Assembly: GCA_018710945.1 (NCBI GenBank)
Contig: DVIW01000028.1
Span: 1 to 38,406, forward strand
Length of the DNA: 38,406 bases
DNA from: Candidatus Aphodovivens avistercoris
GTDB taxonomy: Bacteria > Actinomycetota > Coriobacteriia > Coriobacteriales > Eggerthellaceae
Direction of reading: 5' to 3'
A program made the translations under genes and the position numbers. The notes beneath the pieces are model-generated. The model had not been told where the DNA came from, ran no database searches, and was given only the letters and a program-made list of their open reading frames with translations. Shown in pieces: positions 24,161 through 36,288 of the stretch (the stretch's first letter is position 1; the number at the start of each line of letters is the position of its first letter).

Positions 24161-26237
24161 TTACGCGTTCTTGCTGGCCTGGTAGGCCTCCACCAGCTTC
24201 TTCGTCACGTCGGCCGGAGCGGGCTCGTAGCCCTCCAGCGTCAGCGAGTAGGAACCGCTGCCGCGCGTGATGGCGCGCAGGTCCTTCGTGTAGTTGATCA
24301 CCTCGGCGTACGGCACGCGCACCATGATGATGGTCTCGCCCTGGTCGTTGGAGTCGGTGCCGATGATGCGGCCGCGGCGCGTGGAGATGTCGCCCATCAC
24401 CGGGCCGGCGTACTCCTCGGTCACCGCCACGTCCATGGCCGCCATGGGCTCAAGCAGGATGGGGTCGGCCTTCTCGCACGCAGCGCGGAAGCCGATGCGC
24501 GCGGCGGTCTTGAACGCCATCTCGTTCGAGTCGACCGAGTGGTAGCTGCCGTCGAACACCGTGCACTTGATGTCCACCATGGGGTAGCCCGCCAGGAAGC
24601 CTTCGGCCATGGCATCCTGCACGCCCTTGTCCACCGCGGGGATCAAGCCGCCCGGGATGGCGCCGCCCTTGATGGCGTCCACGAACTCGTAGCCCGCGCC
24701 GGGGTTGGGCTCAAGCCGCAGCCAGCAGTCGCCGAACTGGCCCGCGCCGCCGGTCTGCTTCTTGTGACGGCCCTGCGCCTCGGCGGACTTGCGGATGGTC
24801 TCGCGGTACGGAATGCGCACGGGAACCAGCTTCGTCTCCACGCCGGTCTGCTCCTTGCAGCGCGCCAGCAGCGTCTCCACCTGGGCGTCGCCCATGGCCT
24901 TCACGACGGTCTGATGCGTCTCGTCGTTGCGCTCGATGCGCAGCGTGGGGTCGTTCTCGGCCGAACGCGCCAGGAACGAGCCCAGCTTGTCCTCGTCCTT
25001 CTTGTTCACGGCCTCGATGGCCACGGGGTACTGCGGCTGCGGCATGGGCAGCGGATCGATGGCGATCTCGCCGGTCTGCGACAGCGTGTCGCCGGTGCGC
25101 GTCTCGGACAGCTTCGGCACCACGATGATGTCGCCGGCCTTGGCGCTCTTCACGTCCACGGTCTCCTTGCCCATCATCACGTACAGATGCCCCAGGCGCT
25201 CCTTCTTGCCCGTGCGCGCGTTCACCAGCTCCATGCCGGGTTCCAAGATGCCGGAGAACACCTTCAGGAAGCTCAAGCGGCCCACGAACGGGTCAGACAG
25301 CGTCTTGAACACGAACGCGGCGGGACGCCCGGCCACGTCGATGTTGACCTCCTGACCGCCGGCCGAGAACTTGCCGTGGTCGCGCGGGCTGGGGAAGTAG
25401 GTGGTGATGTCGTCCATGACGGCCTTGATGCCCTGCTCGATGATGGTGGAGCCCACGAACACGGGAATGAACAGCTCCTGCGTGATGGCCTTGTCAAGCA
25501 GGCTCTCCAGCTCTTCCTGGGTCAGCTGCTCGTCGCCTTCCAGGTACTTCATCATCAGCTCGTCGTCGGCCTCGGCCACCAGATCGCACAGCTTGTCGCG
25601 GGCCGCCTGCGCCGCATCGGCGTACTCGGGCGGAATGTCCTCCACGCGCTCGGCGTTGGCGTCGCCCTGGTCGAAGTAGCGCGCCTTCATGCGCAGGATG
25701 TCGATGACGCCCTTGAAATCCTTGTCAACGCCCATGGGGATGGTCACCGGGCCCAAACGCGAGCCGAAGCGCGCGTGCAGAAGCGCCATGGCAGTGTCGA
25801 AGTCGGCGTTCTCGCGGTCGATGTGGTTGATGAACACGGCGCGCGACAGGCGCATGCCCTCGGCCTCGCGCCACAGCTTCGTGGTCATCACCTGCGGGCC
25901 GGCCACGGCGTCGACCACGAACAGCGCCATCTCGGCCGCGTTCATGGACGCCAGCGTGTCGCCGATGAAGTCGGGGTGGCCCGATGTGTCCAGCAGGTTG
26001 ATCTTGAAGTCCTTGTAGGGGATGGGGGCGATGGAGGTGCCGATGGTGAAGCGGCGCCGGATCTCCTCCTGATCGTAATCAAGGTAGGATTTCCCGTCGT
26101 GGGTCGTGCCCATGCGGGGCGTGCGGCCCGAGACGTGCAGCATCGCCTCGGCGAGCGAGGTCTTGCCGGCGCCGTCTTGGCCTACCAGCACAATGTTGCG
26201 CACGTGTTCGGTAGCAGGAGCTGCCATGTCAACCACC
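24161..26237 (-). CDS. EF-G-like translational GTPase
   Basis: A protein of about 691 residues with the full five-domain EF-G layout. The GTPase motifs deviate from true EF-G: GQDGAGKTSL (usual GxxDAGKTT), DTSGHPDF (usual DTPGHVDF) and NHID (usual NKMD). Domain IV has GHKKQ-like RHKKQTGGAGQFGDCWL. It fits the secondary EF-G-like family found in many actinobacteria, whose role is not settled; it is probably not the housekeeping factor. GTG 26237 is chosen because AGGA lies 6 nt upstream; ATG 26228 (MAAPATEHVRN) is the alternative. It is a single-gene unit with its own terminator. Confidence 0.9.
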
Positions 26238-26574
26238 AACTTTCCTGTTGCGTGGCCCGCGCACCGCCGCGCCGTGCACCCGCGTCCGCCGCCATGCAGG
26301 CGGGAGGCCCCGGTTGCGGAGCGCAAGCCAAACGAGCATTCCTCGTTCCCCTTGCCACGCCCCGCCCCGCGCCCGCATCCCCTGCGCGCGGCGGGATCGT
26401 GCTGTGAAAACGTTGCCCCTCAGTTTATCGCAACCGCGCCGTCTGCGGCGCGGGATCGGCCGTTTGCCCCCGGATTGACCTGCTTCGATAGACACACGCG
26501 GGGGCGTGGCGGGAAGACGACACGCCGCTTATCCGCTTCTGAAAATTATTATTCTCTATTCAGATCATTTGGGA

Positions 26575-26580
26575 TACAAT
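26575..26580 (+). promoter_or_regulatory. -10 box of the molbindin gene
   Basis: TACAAT at the end of an AT-rich island (26540-26580) that stands out from the GC-rich surroundings. A leader of about 135 nt with a GCGCGC/GCGCGC hairpin (26597-26611) follows. The rest of the 485-bp gap 26238-26722 shows nothing else. Confidence 0.5.
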
Positions 26581-26722
26581 GCACGCAGCAACGAGGGCGC
26601 GCAGTGCGCGCAGCGGGAACCTGCGCCCCGCGCGCACGCCGCGCCGCCCGCCGAACCGCTGCGCCCGTGCGGCATCGTCGCCGCCCGTGCCGCGCCGCTG
26701 CGCCGCAAACGAAAGGAACGAC

Positions 26723-27148
26723 ATGAAGATCTCCGCACGCAACCAGCTGAAGGGCACCGTCTCCGCTGTGCAGGCAGGCGCCGTGAACGGCATCGTGTCC
26801 CTTCAAGTGGGCGACAGCGCCATCAAGGCCGACATCACCATGGAAGCCATCAAGGAGCTCGGCCTGGCCGAGGGCACCGAGGCCGTCGCCATCATCAAGG
26901 CGTCCAACGTGATGTTCGCCGCCGGAGAGGCGCCCCTTGCGGGCATCTCCGCGCGCAACCAGCTGGCCGGCACTGTCTCCACCATCAAGAAGGGCGCCGT
27001 GAACGGCCAAGTGAGCCTGGAGCTTCCCGACGGCAACATCATCACCGGGTCCATCACCAACGCCTCCATCGCCGATTTGGGGCTTGAGGTGGGCCTACCC
27101 GCCATCGCCATCGTGAAGTCCACCGACGTGATGATGGGCGTGGAGTAG
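26723..27148 (+). CDS. Tandem Mop-domain molbindin
   Basis: A 141-residue protein made of two TOBE/Mop domains, residues 3-67 and 76-140, each starting ISARNQL and running through G-T-V-S, GAVNG, SL and a closing strand (AIIKASNVM; AIVKSTDVM). Di-Mop proteins assemble into oligomers that bind molybdate or tungstate, as a store or buffer. GAAAGGA precedes ATG 26723 by 7 nt. No transporter is adjacent. It fits an anaerobe rich in molybdoenzymes. Confidence 0.93.
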   Translation: MKISARNQLKGTVSAVQAGAVNGIVSLQVGDSAIKADITMEAIKELGLAEGTEAVAIIKASNVMFAAGEAPLAGISARNQLAGTVSTIKKGAVNGQVSLELPDGNIITGSITNASIADLGLEVGLPAIAIVKSTDVMMGVE

Positions 27149-27227
27149 CGCCCTCCGCCCGTCGGCACGCGCGGCGACCAACCAGCCAACCGGCACGTAC
27201 GGCCCAGCCGCACCCTCCCTGCGCAAA

Positions 27228-27272
27228 GCGGCCCCGCCGCCTCGATCCTCGCAGTCGAAGCGACGGGGCCGC
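27228..27272. terminator. Hairpin between convergent molbindin and DUF4013 genes
   Basis: GCGGCCCCGCCGC (27228-27240) and GCGACGGGGCCGC (27260-27272) pair at 12 of 13 positions. No T-tract on either side; possible bidirectional terminator. Confidence 0.55.
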
Positions 27273-27304
27273 GCCATGCGTTCGAGCAGCCGGACAGACC
27301 GGGC

Positions 27305-28174
27305 CTACCGCACGGGAGCGCCTGCCAGCTCGAAGGGCATGGGGTCATCCTGGCCGCGCCACGCAGGCACGTCGAACTGGCGCGTCCAGTAGCCCAGCGC
27401 GCGCACGATCACCATCGTCGAGAACGTGGCCATCGCACCCACCGCGTAGCCGTAAGCCAAAAGCACCGTCATGAACGCGATGATCGCCACCATCGCACCC
27501 AGCGAGACGAGCAGCACCGAAAGCCACGCGCCGACGAAGATGACCAAGAACAGGATGACGCACAGGACGATCCCCAGCACCAGCGCGCCCAGGATCAGCG
27601 CCGCGCCCAGGATCAGCGACATGCCGAAGATGCGCATGATCCCGCCGAAGTCGTGCCGCATCATCGCCCAGATGCGCCCGACCTGGAACCCCGCGGAAAG
27701 CCGCCCGTACACCGCCATGCGCATCCAGCCCACCCAGCGGAAGAATCCGACGAACAGGGAGAGCGCGAACACGACGAGGGGAAGGACAACGGCAGCCACC
27801 GCCGAGGTCGCTCCCGCCGGCATCAGCGACCCGTCGTTCCAGCCCCACAGAAACAGCCCGACCGTACCCACGCCCAGCACAACGCCGCCCACCATCTCCA
27901 CGATGAACGGCACGGCGTTGCACACCAGCGAGATGACCCCAGCGAAGAAACCCCTGCTGTACAGCTTGCCGTCCTCGTTGCCGAACAGGCGCGCCGGCAG
28001 CGGCGCGTGAACGCCCCACGCGATGTCGCGCGCCCATCCCAGCAGGTAGCCGTACACGACGATCCACCCGAACACCGGGATGAGCATCAGAAGCGACATC
28101 AGCAGCATCTTGCCTACCCAGCCCGGCGAGTTGCGGATGTCCTGCCAGGCGGCGCTGAAGTATCCGATTCGCAT
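27305..28174 (-). CDS. DUF4013 multi-span membrane protein
   Basis: A 289-residue membrane protein. The N-terminal part (WVGKMLLMSLLMLIPVFGWIVVYGYLLGWARDIAWG, then ARLFGNEDG...) is the DUF4013 pattern. Several further hydrophobic segments follow; about six spans in all. Function unknown. Start 28174 has GGAGG 4 nt upstream. A TATAGT -10 lies about 100 nt before it. Confidence 0.82.
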   Translation of the reverse strand: MRIGYFSAAWQDIRNSPGWVGKMLLMSLLMLIPVFGWIVVYGYLLGWARDIAWGVHAPLPARLFGNEDGKLYSRGFFAGVISLVCNAVPFIVEMVGGVVLGVGTVGLFLWGWNDGSLMPAGATSAVAAVVLPLVVFALSLFVGFFRWVGWMRMAVYGRLSAGFQVGRIWAMMRHDFGGIMRIFGMSLILGAALILGALVLGIVLCVILFLVIFVGAWLSVLLVSLGAMVAIIAFMTVLLAYGYAVGAMATFSTMVIVRALGYWTRQFDVPAWRGQDDPMPFELAGAPVR

Positions 28175-28261
28175 GATGCCTCCATCCTGCACGGGCGCCG
28201 CTTCTGCAGCGTGGGAACACAAAGGGGCGGGCCGGCTGCAAGACGCGATGCGTCCAGGGAA

Positions 28262-28279
28262 CCCGCAGGTAGAACTATA
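28262..28279 (-). promoter_or_regulatory. Putative DUF4013-gene promoter with ACCTGCGGG motif
   Basis: TATAGT (28279-28274) followed by TCTACCTGCGGG on the minus strand; 16 of 18 nt match the element before lysA. Confidence 0.45.
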
Positions 28280-28409
28280 CGCGCCTTGCCCAACGCACGG
28301 GGCTTTCGTTTCCGACCCGTCACCGGAGACGCACGGAACGCACGAGGGCATCGGGCTGGCGCTCCCCTTCGACGCACCCCTTCAGCGCGTCAGCAGCCGC
28401 CGGAAAACG

Positions 28410-28448
28410 GGAAGGCCCCGCGCCGCGCAGGCGGCAGCGGGGCCTTCC
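28410..28448 (-). terminator. Terminator after rplL
   Basis: GGAAGGCCCCGC (28410-28421) and GCGGGGCCTTCC (28437-28448), a perfect 12-bp stem; the minus strand continues CGTTTTCC. With the promoter at 28262-28279 this accounts for the 322-bp gap 28175-28496. Confidence 0.85.
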
Positions 28449-28496
28449 GCAGAATCGATTCGTTTCGGGCGCAGCGCCCGGCAGCGAAAATCGAAG

Positions 28497-28877
28497 TTAC
28501 TTGAGGGTGACGGCGGCGCCGGCCTCTTCCAGCTTCGCCTTGATCTCCTCGGCCTTGTCCTTGGCGACGCCCTCCTGCAGGGTGTTCGGAGCGCCCTCGA
28601 CGGCAGCCTTGGCCTCCTTCAGGCCCAGGCCCGTGATCTCGCGGACGACCTTGATGACGGCGATCTTGTTGTCGCCGAAGCCCTCGAGCACGATATCGAA
28701 GTCGGACTTCTCCTCAGCGGCAGCGCCACCCTCGGCGGGAGCGGCCACGGCCACGGCGGCCGGAGCGTCGGCGGAAACGCCGAAGGTCTCGCAGATGGCG
28801 TCCACGAGCTCCTTGGCCTCCAGCAGGGTCATCTCTTTCAGAGCGTCAACGATCTCTTCAGTGGTCAGCTTGGCCAT
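28497..28877 (-). CDS. rplL: 50S ribosomal protein L7/L12
   Basis: A 126-residue protein. The N-terminal dimerisation helix ([22 protein letters not shown]), an Ala/Glu-rich hinge (about 37-56) and the C-terminal factor-binding domain ([23 protein letters not shown]) are all present. It forms the ribosome stalk with L10, its upstream neighbour. AGGAAGAA lies upstream of ATG 28877. Ends at a strong terminator. Confidence 0.98.
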   Translation of the reverse strand: MAKLTTEEIVDALKEMTLLEAKELVDAICETFGVSADAPAAVAVAAPAEGGAAAEEKSDFDIVLEGFGDNKIAVIKVVREITGLGLKEAKAAVEGAPNTLQEGVAKDKAEEIKAKLEEAGAAVTLK

Positions 28878-28984
28878 TGTTCTTCTTCCTTTCGGTCCCC
28901 TGCGTCTTTGCGCAGGCATTGCTTGTTCTTCAGGCGGCGCGCCTCTGCGCGCCTATGCCGCGCGCTCGTGCGCGCGACGGGTGG

Positions 28985-29506
28985 CTACGCAGCGTCCTTC
29001 TGCTCCGCAACCTGGTTGAGCGCGCGGGCGAGACCGCTCGGCACGCCGTTGATGGAGACAGCCAGACGACGGGCGAAGCCGTTGATGAGGCCGGCCAGCT
29101 GGCCGAGCAGCTGCTCGCGGCTGGGCAGGTCGGCGATCGCCTTGACCCCCTCGGCGTCCACGAACGCGCCGTCCATGATGCCGCCCTTGACGGTCAGGTT
29201 CTCGTTGCTCTTGGCGAACTCCTTGATGGCCTTGGCGGACGCCACCGGGTCGGCCCCGGCGAACACGAACGCGGACGGACCCTCCAGGATCTCGTCCATG
29301 TCGGCCATGTCGAGCTCCTTCAGGGCGATGCGCATGAGCGTGTTCTTGTACACCTTCATGCTGGCATCGGCCTCGCGGATGCTCTTGCGCAGGTTCTGGA
29401 TCTCCTTCACGGTCAGGCCGCGGTAGTCCACCACCCACACAGCGCTCACGCCATCGAGGTCCTCCTTGAGGGCAGCAAGCATCTCCTTGTTCTGAGCGTT
29501 GGGCAT
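28985..29506 (-). CDS. rplJ: 50S ribosomal protein L10
   Basis: A 173-residue protein with the L10 hallmarks: VWVVDYRGLTVKEIQNLRKSIREAD near the N-terminus, KVYKNTLMRIAL, and a C-terminal helix that binds L7/L12. AGGAGGTGCAAT precedes ATG 29506. rplK and rplA, often linked to it, are not upstream here; another gene lies beyond the leader. Confidence 0.98.
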   Translation of the reverse strand: MPNAQNKEMLAALKEDLDGVSAVWVVDYRGLTVKEIQNLRKSIREADASMKVYKNTLMRIALKELDMADMDEILEGPSAFVFAGADPVASAKAIKEFAKSNENLTVKGGIMDGAFVDAEGVKAIADLPSREQLLGQLAGLINGFARRLAVSINGVPSGLARALNQVAEQKDAA

Positions 29507-29763
29507 CTATTGCACCTCCTTTTCCCGAACTCGGGTTCCGCCCCTCGTACGGGTGGGATCGTGCCCGGAAACGGAAACGACCCCCGCCGTCTCAGACAGC
29601 GGGGGTCGCCAAGCGCGAAACTGACAACCACCTCGGCGGGCCGCGCTCACGCGCGATTGAACCTTGCGGTACCTGCTGTCTTCGGCAGCGGAACGATCTA
29701 TTGCCAAACGCCGCCTTCGAAAAGGCAGCCGTTACATTTTGACAGGTTCCGCCGCCTTGTCAA
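29507..29763 (-). promoter_or_regulatory. rplJ-rplL promoter and putative L10 leader
   Basis: On the minus strand a perfect TTGACA lies at 29763-29758 (the -10 is weak), followed by a structured leader of roughly 200 nt. It contains a hairpin of the GCCTTTTCGAAGGC type near 29720 and, at 29579-29607, GACCCCCGC/GCGGGGGTC followed by GTTTCCGTTTCC, which may act as an attenuator. L10 leaders that bind L10-L7/L12 and repress translation are known; I infer one from position and structure only. Confidence 0.5.
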
Positions 29764-29831
29764 GCCGCCGCCTTCCGCCGCCACGCAAGCCGCACAAAAC
29801 GGCGCGGGGCGGCACGCGGAAGCTGTTCCAA

Positions 29832-29865
29832 CGAAAAGGGGATGCGGTTCGTTCCGCATCCCCTT
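29832..29865 (-). terminator. Terminator after the large membrane protein gene
   Basis: AAGGGGATGCGG (29836-29847), loop TTCGTT, CCGCATCCCCTT (29854-29865), a perfect 12-bp stem; the minus strand continues TTCGTTGG. Confidence 0.85.
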
Positions 29866-29908
29866 CTTAGGAACCACTGCTCCGCGCGCGGGCGCAAGCC
29901 GAACTCGG

Positions 29909-31918
29909 TTAGGCCGTCTGGCCGCCCGTCGCCGCGTCGCCCGTTGCTGCACCGCCGTCGACGGACGCGTCGGAGGCCGGCGCCTCGTCCTGCGTCGTCC
30001 CTTCGCCGTCAAGCGCCTGCGCCGTGGCCACCGGGTCGCCTTCCACGTAGGTGAACGTGATGGAATCGCCCACCTCGTAGGCCACGATGCCCAGCATGTT
30101 GGGCAGCGCGAAGTCGTAGATCGTCTCGCTGCCGTCCAGCTGCACGTAGAAGTGCGTGTTGCCGTCCATCACCGCGTCGGTGATGCGCACGATGGTGCCC
30201 GTGGCCGTCTTCACGCCCACGGAATCCGCTGACGAGCCTTCAAGCTCCACGCCGTTGGTGGCAAGCAGCGCCTCGTAGGCCTCCTGGCACCCCGCCACGG
30301 TGTCGCCCACCGCCACGTTCTGATAGCGCTGGATGTCCAGCATGGCGAACTGCTTCACCAAGCCCGCGTCATCCTTCAGCGCCATGAAGTAGGTCGGCTG
30401 CCCGCCCACGTTGATGAGCAGCGGGAAGGTGGCCTGGTAGCGCAGGTTCTGCACCTGGCCCTCGGCCGACTGCATGGCCGACGCCTCGGTGGCGCCCGAC
30501 ACGGAGTAGAAGTGCGACTCGGCCGTGCGCTGGTTGATCAGCACGAAGCCCACGATGGAGTTGTCGGCGGTGGCCGAGGTCACGCCCGTGTACACCCACA
30601 CGTCGTCGTCCTTGGCGATGTAGTTGTAGCCCGCCATGCCGTCAGTGCCCGGCGTCGTCTGCACCACGCCCTGCTGGCCCAGCCACGAGTTCAGCCAGCC
30701 GTCCTTGTAAGCGCCCGACCAGTTGTACTGCTCGATGAGCAGCTCGGTGGGATAGGCGTGGTCCACCCACTGCGGCACGTCCTCGATGGCCAGGTCGGTG
30801 CACTCGCCGGTGGTGGCGTCCACCATCACCACGCGCGCGATGTCGGTGCCGCCGAACAGACCGATGGTGCGCGTCTGCACCGGGCAGATCCACCACGGAT
30901 GCCCGTCATCGTCGATCTCGAACGACTTCTGGTCGAACATGTAGAAGGGGTACTTCAGCTGCACGTAGCGGTCGATGTTGCGCGCCAGCGGCTCGGACTC
31001 CGAGTAGTAGATGGGGCTGTCGTCCAGCCGCACGATCTCGGCGTCCTGCGTCGTCATGTTCACCAGCGAATACGCCGGAATGCCGCCGTCGCGGTTCGTG
31101 AACCACTTGAACAGGTCGGCGTACACCAGCGGGCTCACGCGCACCGGGGCGTCCTGGTAGTTGATCTGGCTGTAGATGCCGGAGATCTCGAACTGGCTGA
31201 CGTACTCGGGGATGGAGCCCATCTCGCGGTCGCCCAGCAGCACGGCCGAGTCGCGGTCGATGACGGGGATCTGCGAGTAGTCAACCTCGGGGATGTCGCT
31301 GGCGAAGTCCTCGGTGGTGGTCTCCAGCACGGTGGCGTACTTCTCCGCGTTGCCGGGGAACAGCGACAGCGACGCCACGCCGCCCAGCACGCCCACCAGC
31401 GCGATGACCACGGGGATGAACGACAGCACCTTGAACGTCTTCGCCTTGCCCTCGCTCTTGTCCACCTTCTCGGTGCCCACGCGGTAGTTGCGCGACTTCG
31501 TGCGGAAGATCAGGAACACCGGCAGCAGGATGAAGATGGCCACGAACACCCACGTGTCAACGCTGTGGATGTTGATGGGCGGGTGGAACCACCAGTACGC
31601 CGCCGCCAGCACCAGCAGCACCAGGATGACCAAGATGACGATGGCCTTCTTGCTGAGCTGCGGCATGCTGGCCCCTTCGAAGGGGTTGCTCACCTCCGGG
31701 CCCGAGCCGCGCCCGCCGCCGAACCCGCCGAAGCCTCCGAAGCCGAAGGGGCTGCGGTGCGCGCCGCCGCCGGAGCCCGAGCCGGAACCGGCGTCGGAGC
31801 CCGACGAGGACGAGCCCCCGCCGCCCGCCGCGTTTCCGCCGCCGAAGGAGCCGTCCATGTTCATGCCCGACTGCTTCAGCGCCTCCAGCAAGGCGTCCAA
31901 ACCAGATGATTGTTTCAC
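29909..31918 (-). CDS. Large three-span membrane protein, unknown function
   Basis: A 669-residue protein, not recognised. Residues 20-80 are a Gly/Ser-rich, Phe-Gly-repeat linker (FGFGGFGGFGGG); spans lie at about 91-110, 122-140 and 164-185; about 480 residues follow, probably outside, rich in aromatic residues and strands (IPAYSLVNMTTQDAEIV, YPFYMFDQKSFEIDDDG, HPWWICPVQTR). The C-terminus is a low-complexity acidic and Gly/Ala tail. GTG 31918 is chosen because AGGAG ends 7 nt before it and the frame upstream lacks protein character. Flanked by terminators, so a single-gene unit. Confidence 0.8.
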   Translation of the reverse strand: MKQSSGLDALLEALKQSGMNMDGSFGGGNAAGGGGSSSSGSDAGSGSGSGGGAHRSPFGFGGFGGFGGGRGSGPEVSNPFEGASMPQLSKKAIVILVILVLLVLAAAYWWFHPPINIHSVDTWVFVAIFILLPVFLIFRTKSRNYRVGTEKVDKSEGKAKTFKVLSFIPVVIALVGVLGGVASLSLFPGNAEKYATVLETTTEDFASDIPEVDYSQIPVIDRDSAVLLGDREMGSIPEYVSQFEISGIYSQINYQDAPVRVSPLVYADLFKWFTNRDGGIPAYSLVNMTTQDAEIVRLDDSPIYYSESEPLARNIDRYVQLKYPFYMFDQKSFEIDDDGHPWWICPVQTRTIGLFGGTDIARVVMVDATTGECTDLAIEDVPQWVDHAYPTELLIEQYNWSGAYKDGWLNSWLGQQGVVQTTPGTDGMAGYNYIAKDDDVWVYTGVTSATADNSIVGFVLINQRTAESHFYSVSGATEASAMQSAEGQVQNLRYQATFPLLINVGGQPTYFMALKDDAGLVKQFAMLDIQRYQNVAVGDTVAGCQEAYEALLATNGVELEGSSADSVGVKTATGTIVRITDAVMDGNTHFYVQLDGSETIYDFALPNMLGIVAYEVGDSITFTYVEGDPVATAQALDGEGTTQDEAPASDASVDGGAATGDAATGGQTA

Positions 31919-31994
31919 GTTGCCTCTCCTGAATGGTCCATGGGGCGTCCCGCGCCCCGCTCGCACAGGCTGCCAATGCAGCCAAGTCCGATTT

Positions 31995-32000
31995 ACTATA
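31995..32000 (-). promoter_or_regulatory. -10 box of the large membrane protein gene
   Basis: TATAGT on the minus strand about 77 nt before the GTG start; no clear -35. Confidence 0.4.
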
Positions 32001-32180
32001 CACGAAAACGCCCGCCGCCCCTAAGCCAACGGGCATTCCGTTACTGTTCTGTTCCGGGTGCCGCGCGTTTGCTTGCTTTTGGCGTTCGCAACGAGCCAGA
32101 GAAACCTCCGTTTTGAGGCCCCAGCGTCCTTCGCGCGAACTAGAGAAGCATCCCCGGTCCAATGCCGGTCAGCGAGGCAC

Positions 32181-32271
32181 CGCCTGGTGCCCGAGATTCG
32201 CGGGATCGCCGGGGCGCCGCGTACTTTGGTACGCAAGCCCCGGGGATCGCGCAAAGATCGGGCACCAGGCG
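32181..32271. repeat. Long imperfect hairpin, 91 nt
   Basis: Arms 32181-32215 and 32237-32271 (35 nt each) pair at 30 positions. The apex carries a further perfect stem GCGTAC (32219-32224)/GTACGC (32229-32234) with loop TTTG. No T-tract on either strand. It lies in the 398-bp gap 31919-32316 between acn and the next minus-strand gene; with the acn-end hairpin and the -10 at 31995 it is what that gap holds. Confidence 0.85.
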
Positions 32272-32289
32272 GCGCCGCAGCGTCGACCT

Positions 32290-32316
32290 GTTACGCCGGC
32301 CGGCAGGCCGGCGTAA

Positions 32317-32317
<1 letters not shown>
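32290..32317 (-). terminator. Perfect hairpin at the acn stop codon
   Basis: GTTACGCCGGCC (32290-32301), loop GGCA, GGCCGGCGTAAC (32306-32317): a 12-bp stem whose arm includes the last base of the acn stop codon. No T-tract follows, so it may protect the mRNA end or assist factor-dependent termination. Confidence 0.65.
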
Positions 32318-35055
<2,738 letters not shown>

Positions 35056-35129
35056 GGGGATGACCTCTCTTCCCTCGTCAACCGGCAGGCGCACGTTTGC
35101 TCCGGCCTGCTTTCATCCTCGAACGGAAA

Positions 35130-35152
35130 GCGCCCCGCATCGCGCGGGGCGC
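35130..35152 (-). terminator. Hairpin between icd and acnA
   Basis: GCGCCCCGC (35130-35138), loop ATCGC, GCGGGGCGC (35144-35152); the minus strand continues TTTCCGTT. It could lower read-through from icd into acnA rather than stop it. Confidence 0.6.
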
Positions 35153-35164
35153 CGTGGAGCCCTC

Positions 35165-36253
35165 CTAGCCGAGCGCCCGAACCAGCGCGTCGGTGAACTC
35201 GGTGCAGCTTGCCGCCGGCGCATCGGCCCCGGTGGCGCGGCGGATGTCGCCCGTGAGGTGCGCGCCCTCCGCGTACACCGCGCGCACGGCTGCGCGGATG
35301 CGTGCCGCCGCCTCCTGCTCGCCCAGGTGGTCAAGCATCATCGCCGCGGACAGGATCTCCGCCGTGGGGTTCGCCTTGTCCTGCCCCGCGATGTCGGGCG
35401 CCGAGCCGTGCACAGCCTCGAACACCGCGTAGTCGGCGCCGATGTTCGCGCCCGGCGCGATGCCGAGCCCACCCGCCATGCCGGCGGCCAGGTCGCTCGC
35501 GATGTCGCCGTACAGGTTCGGGAACACCACCACGTCGAACTGCGACGGGTCCATCACCAGATTCATGCAGAACGCGTCGATGATGCGCTCATCAAATGCC
35601 ACGCGGCCCTCGTACTCCTGCGCCACCTCGCGCGCAACGCGCAGAAACAGGCCGTCGGAATGCTTCATGATGTTGGCCTTGTGCGCCGCCGTCACCTTCT
35701 TGCGCCCCTGCGCAAGCGCGTACTCGAACGCGTAACGCACGATGTTTCGCGTCGCCGTCACCGAGATGGGCTTGATGGAGATGCCCGAGTCGGGGCGGAT
35801 GGTGCCCGCGCCCTCGTCCGCGCAGAAACGGATGAGGCGCTCGGCAGCCTCGGTGCCCTCTTCGAACTCGATGCCGGCGTAGAGGTCCTCGGAGTTCTCA
35901 CGCACGATGACGAGGTCCATGTCCTCGTAGCGCCCGCCCGCGCCGGGGATCGACAGCACGGGACGCAGGCACACGTACAGATCGAGCGTCTTGCGCAGCG
36001 CCACGTTCACGCTGCGGAAGCCCGTGCCCACGGGCGTGGTGATGGGGCCCTTGATGGCGACCTTGTTGCGCTTCACCGCCTCGATGGTGCTCTCGGGCAG
36101 CGGCGTACCATGCTGGTCGATGCATGCCGCACCCGCTTCCGCCACCTCCCACTCGATGTCGGCACCGCTCGCCGCCACCACGCGCTGCATGGCAGCCGAC
36201 GTCTCGATTCCGATGCCGTCCCCGGGAATGAGGGTAACGGTATGCTGTGCCAT
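35165..36253 (-). CDS. icd: Isocitrate dehydrogenase, short NAD-type
   Basis: A 362-residue decarboxylating dehydrogenase beginning MAQHTVTLIPGDGIG. SVNVALRKTLDLYVCLRPV carries the Ser-Asn-Leu-Arg-Lys pattern of isocitrate rather than isopropylmalate enzymes; IVRENSEDLYAGIE, PNLYGDIASDLAAG and AVFEAVHGSAPDIAG follow. Its length suits the NAD-type clade. ATG 36253 is preferred because AGGAG lies 7 nt before it; ATG 36259 is only 1 nt from the site. It is upstream of acnA, so both oxidative citrate-branch enzymes are together. Only 35 nt separate it from the T-tract of the upstream terminator. Confidence 0.92.
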   Translation of the reverse strand: MAQHTVTLIPGDGIGIETSAAMQRVVAASGADIEWEVAEAGAACIDQHGTPLPESTIEAVKRNKVAIKGPITTPVGTGFRSVNVALRKTLDLYVCLRPVLSIPGAGGRYEDMDLVIVRENSEDLYAGIEFEEGTEAAERLIRFCADEGAGTIRPDSGISIKPISVTATRNIVRYAFEYALAQGRKKVTAAHKANIMKHSDGLFLRVAREVAQEYEGRVAFDERIIDAFCMNLVMDPSQFDVVVFPNLYGDIASDLAAGMAGGLGIAPGANIGADYAVFEAVHGSAPDIAGQDKANPTAEILSAAMMLDHLGEQEAAARIRAAVRAVYAEGAHLTGDIRRATGADAPAASCTEFTDALVRALG

Positions 36254-36288
36254 CTTCATGCTCCTATCGTCTTAGAAAAACCCGCTCC

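Noticed and set aside
26581..26722. Moco/tungsten riboswitch in the molbindin leader.
   Set aside because: The leader is GC-rich with one small hairpin, but no conserved Moco motif could be recognised.
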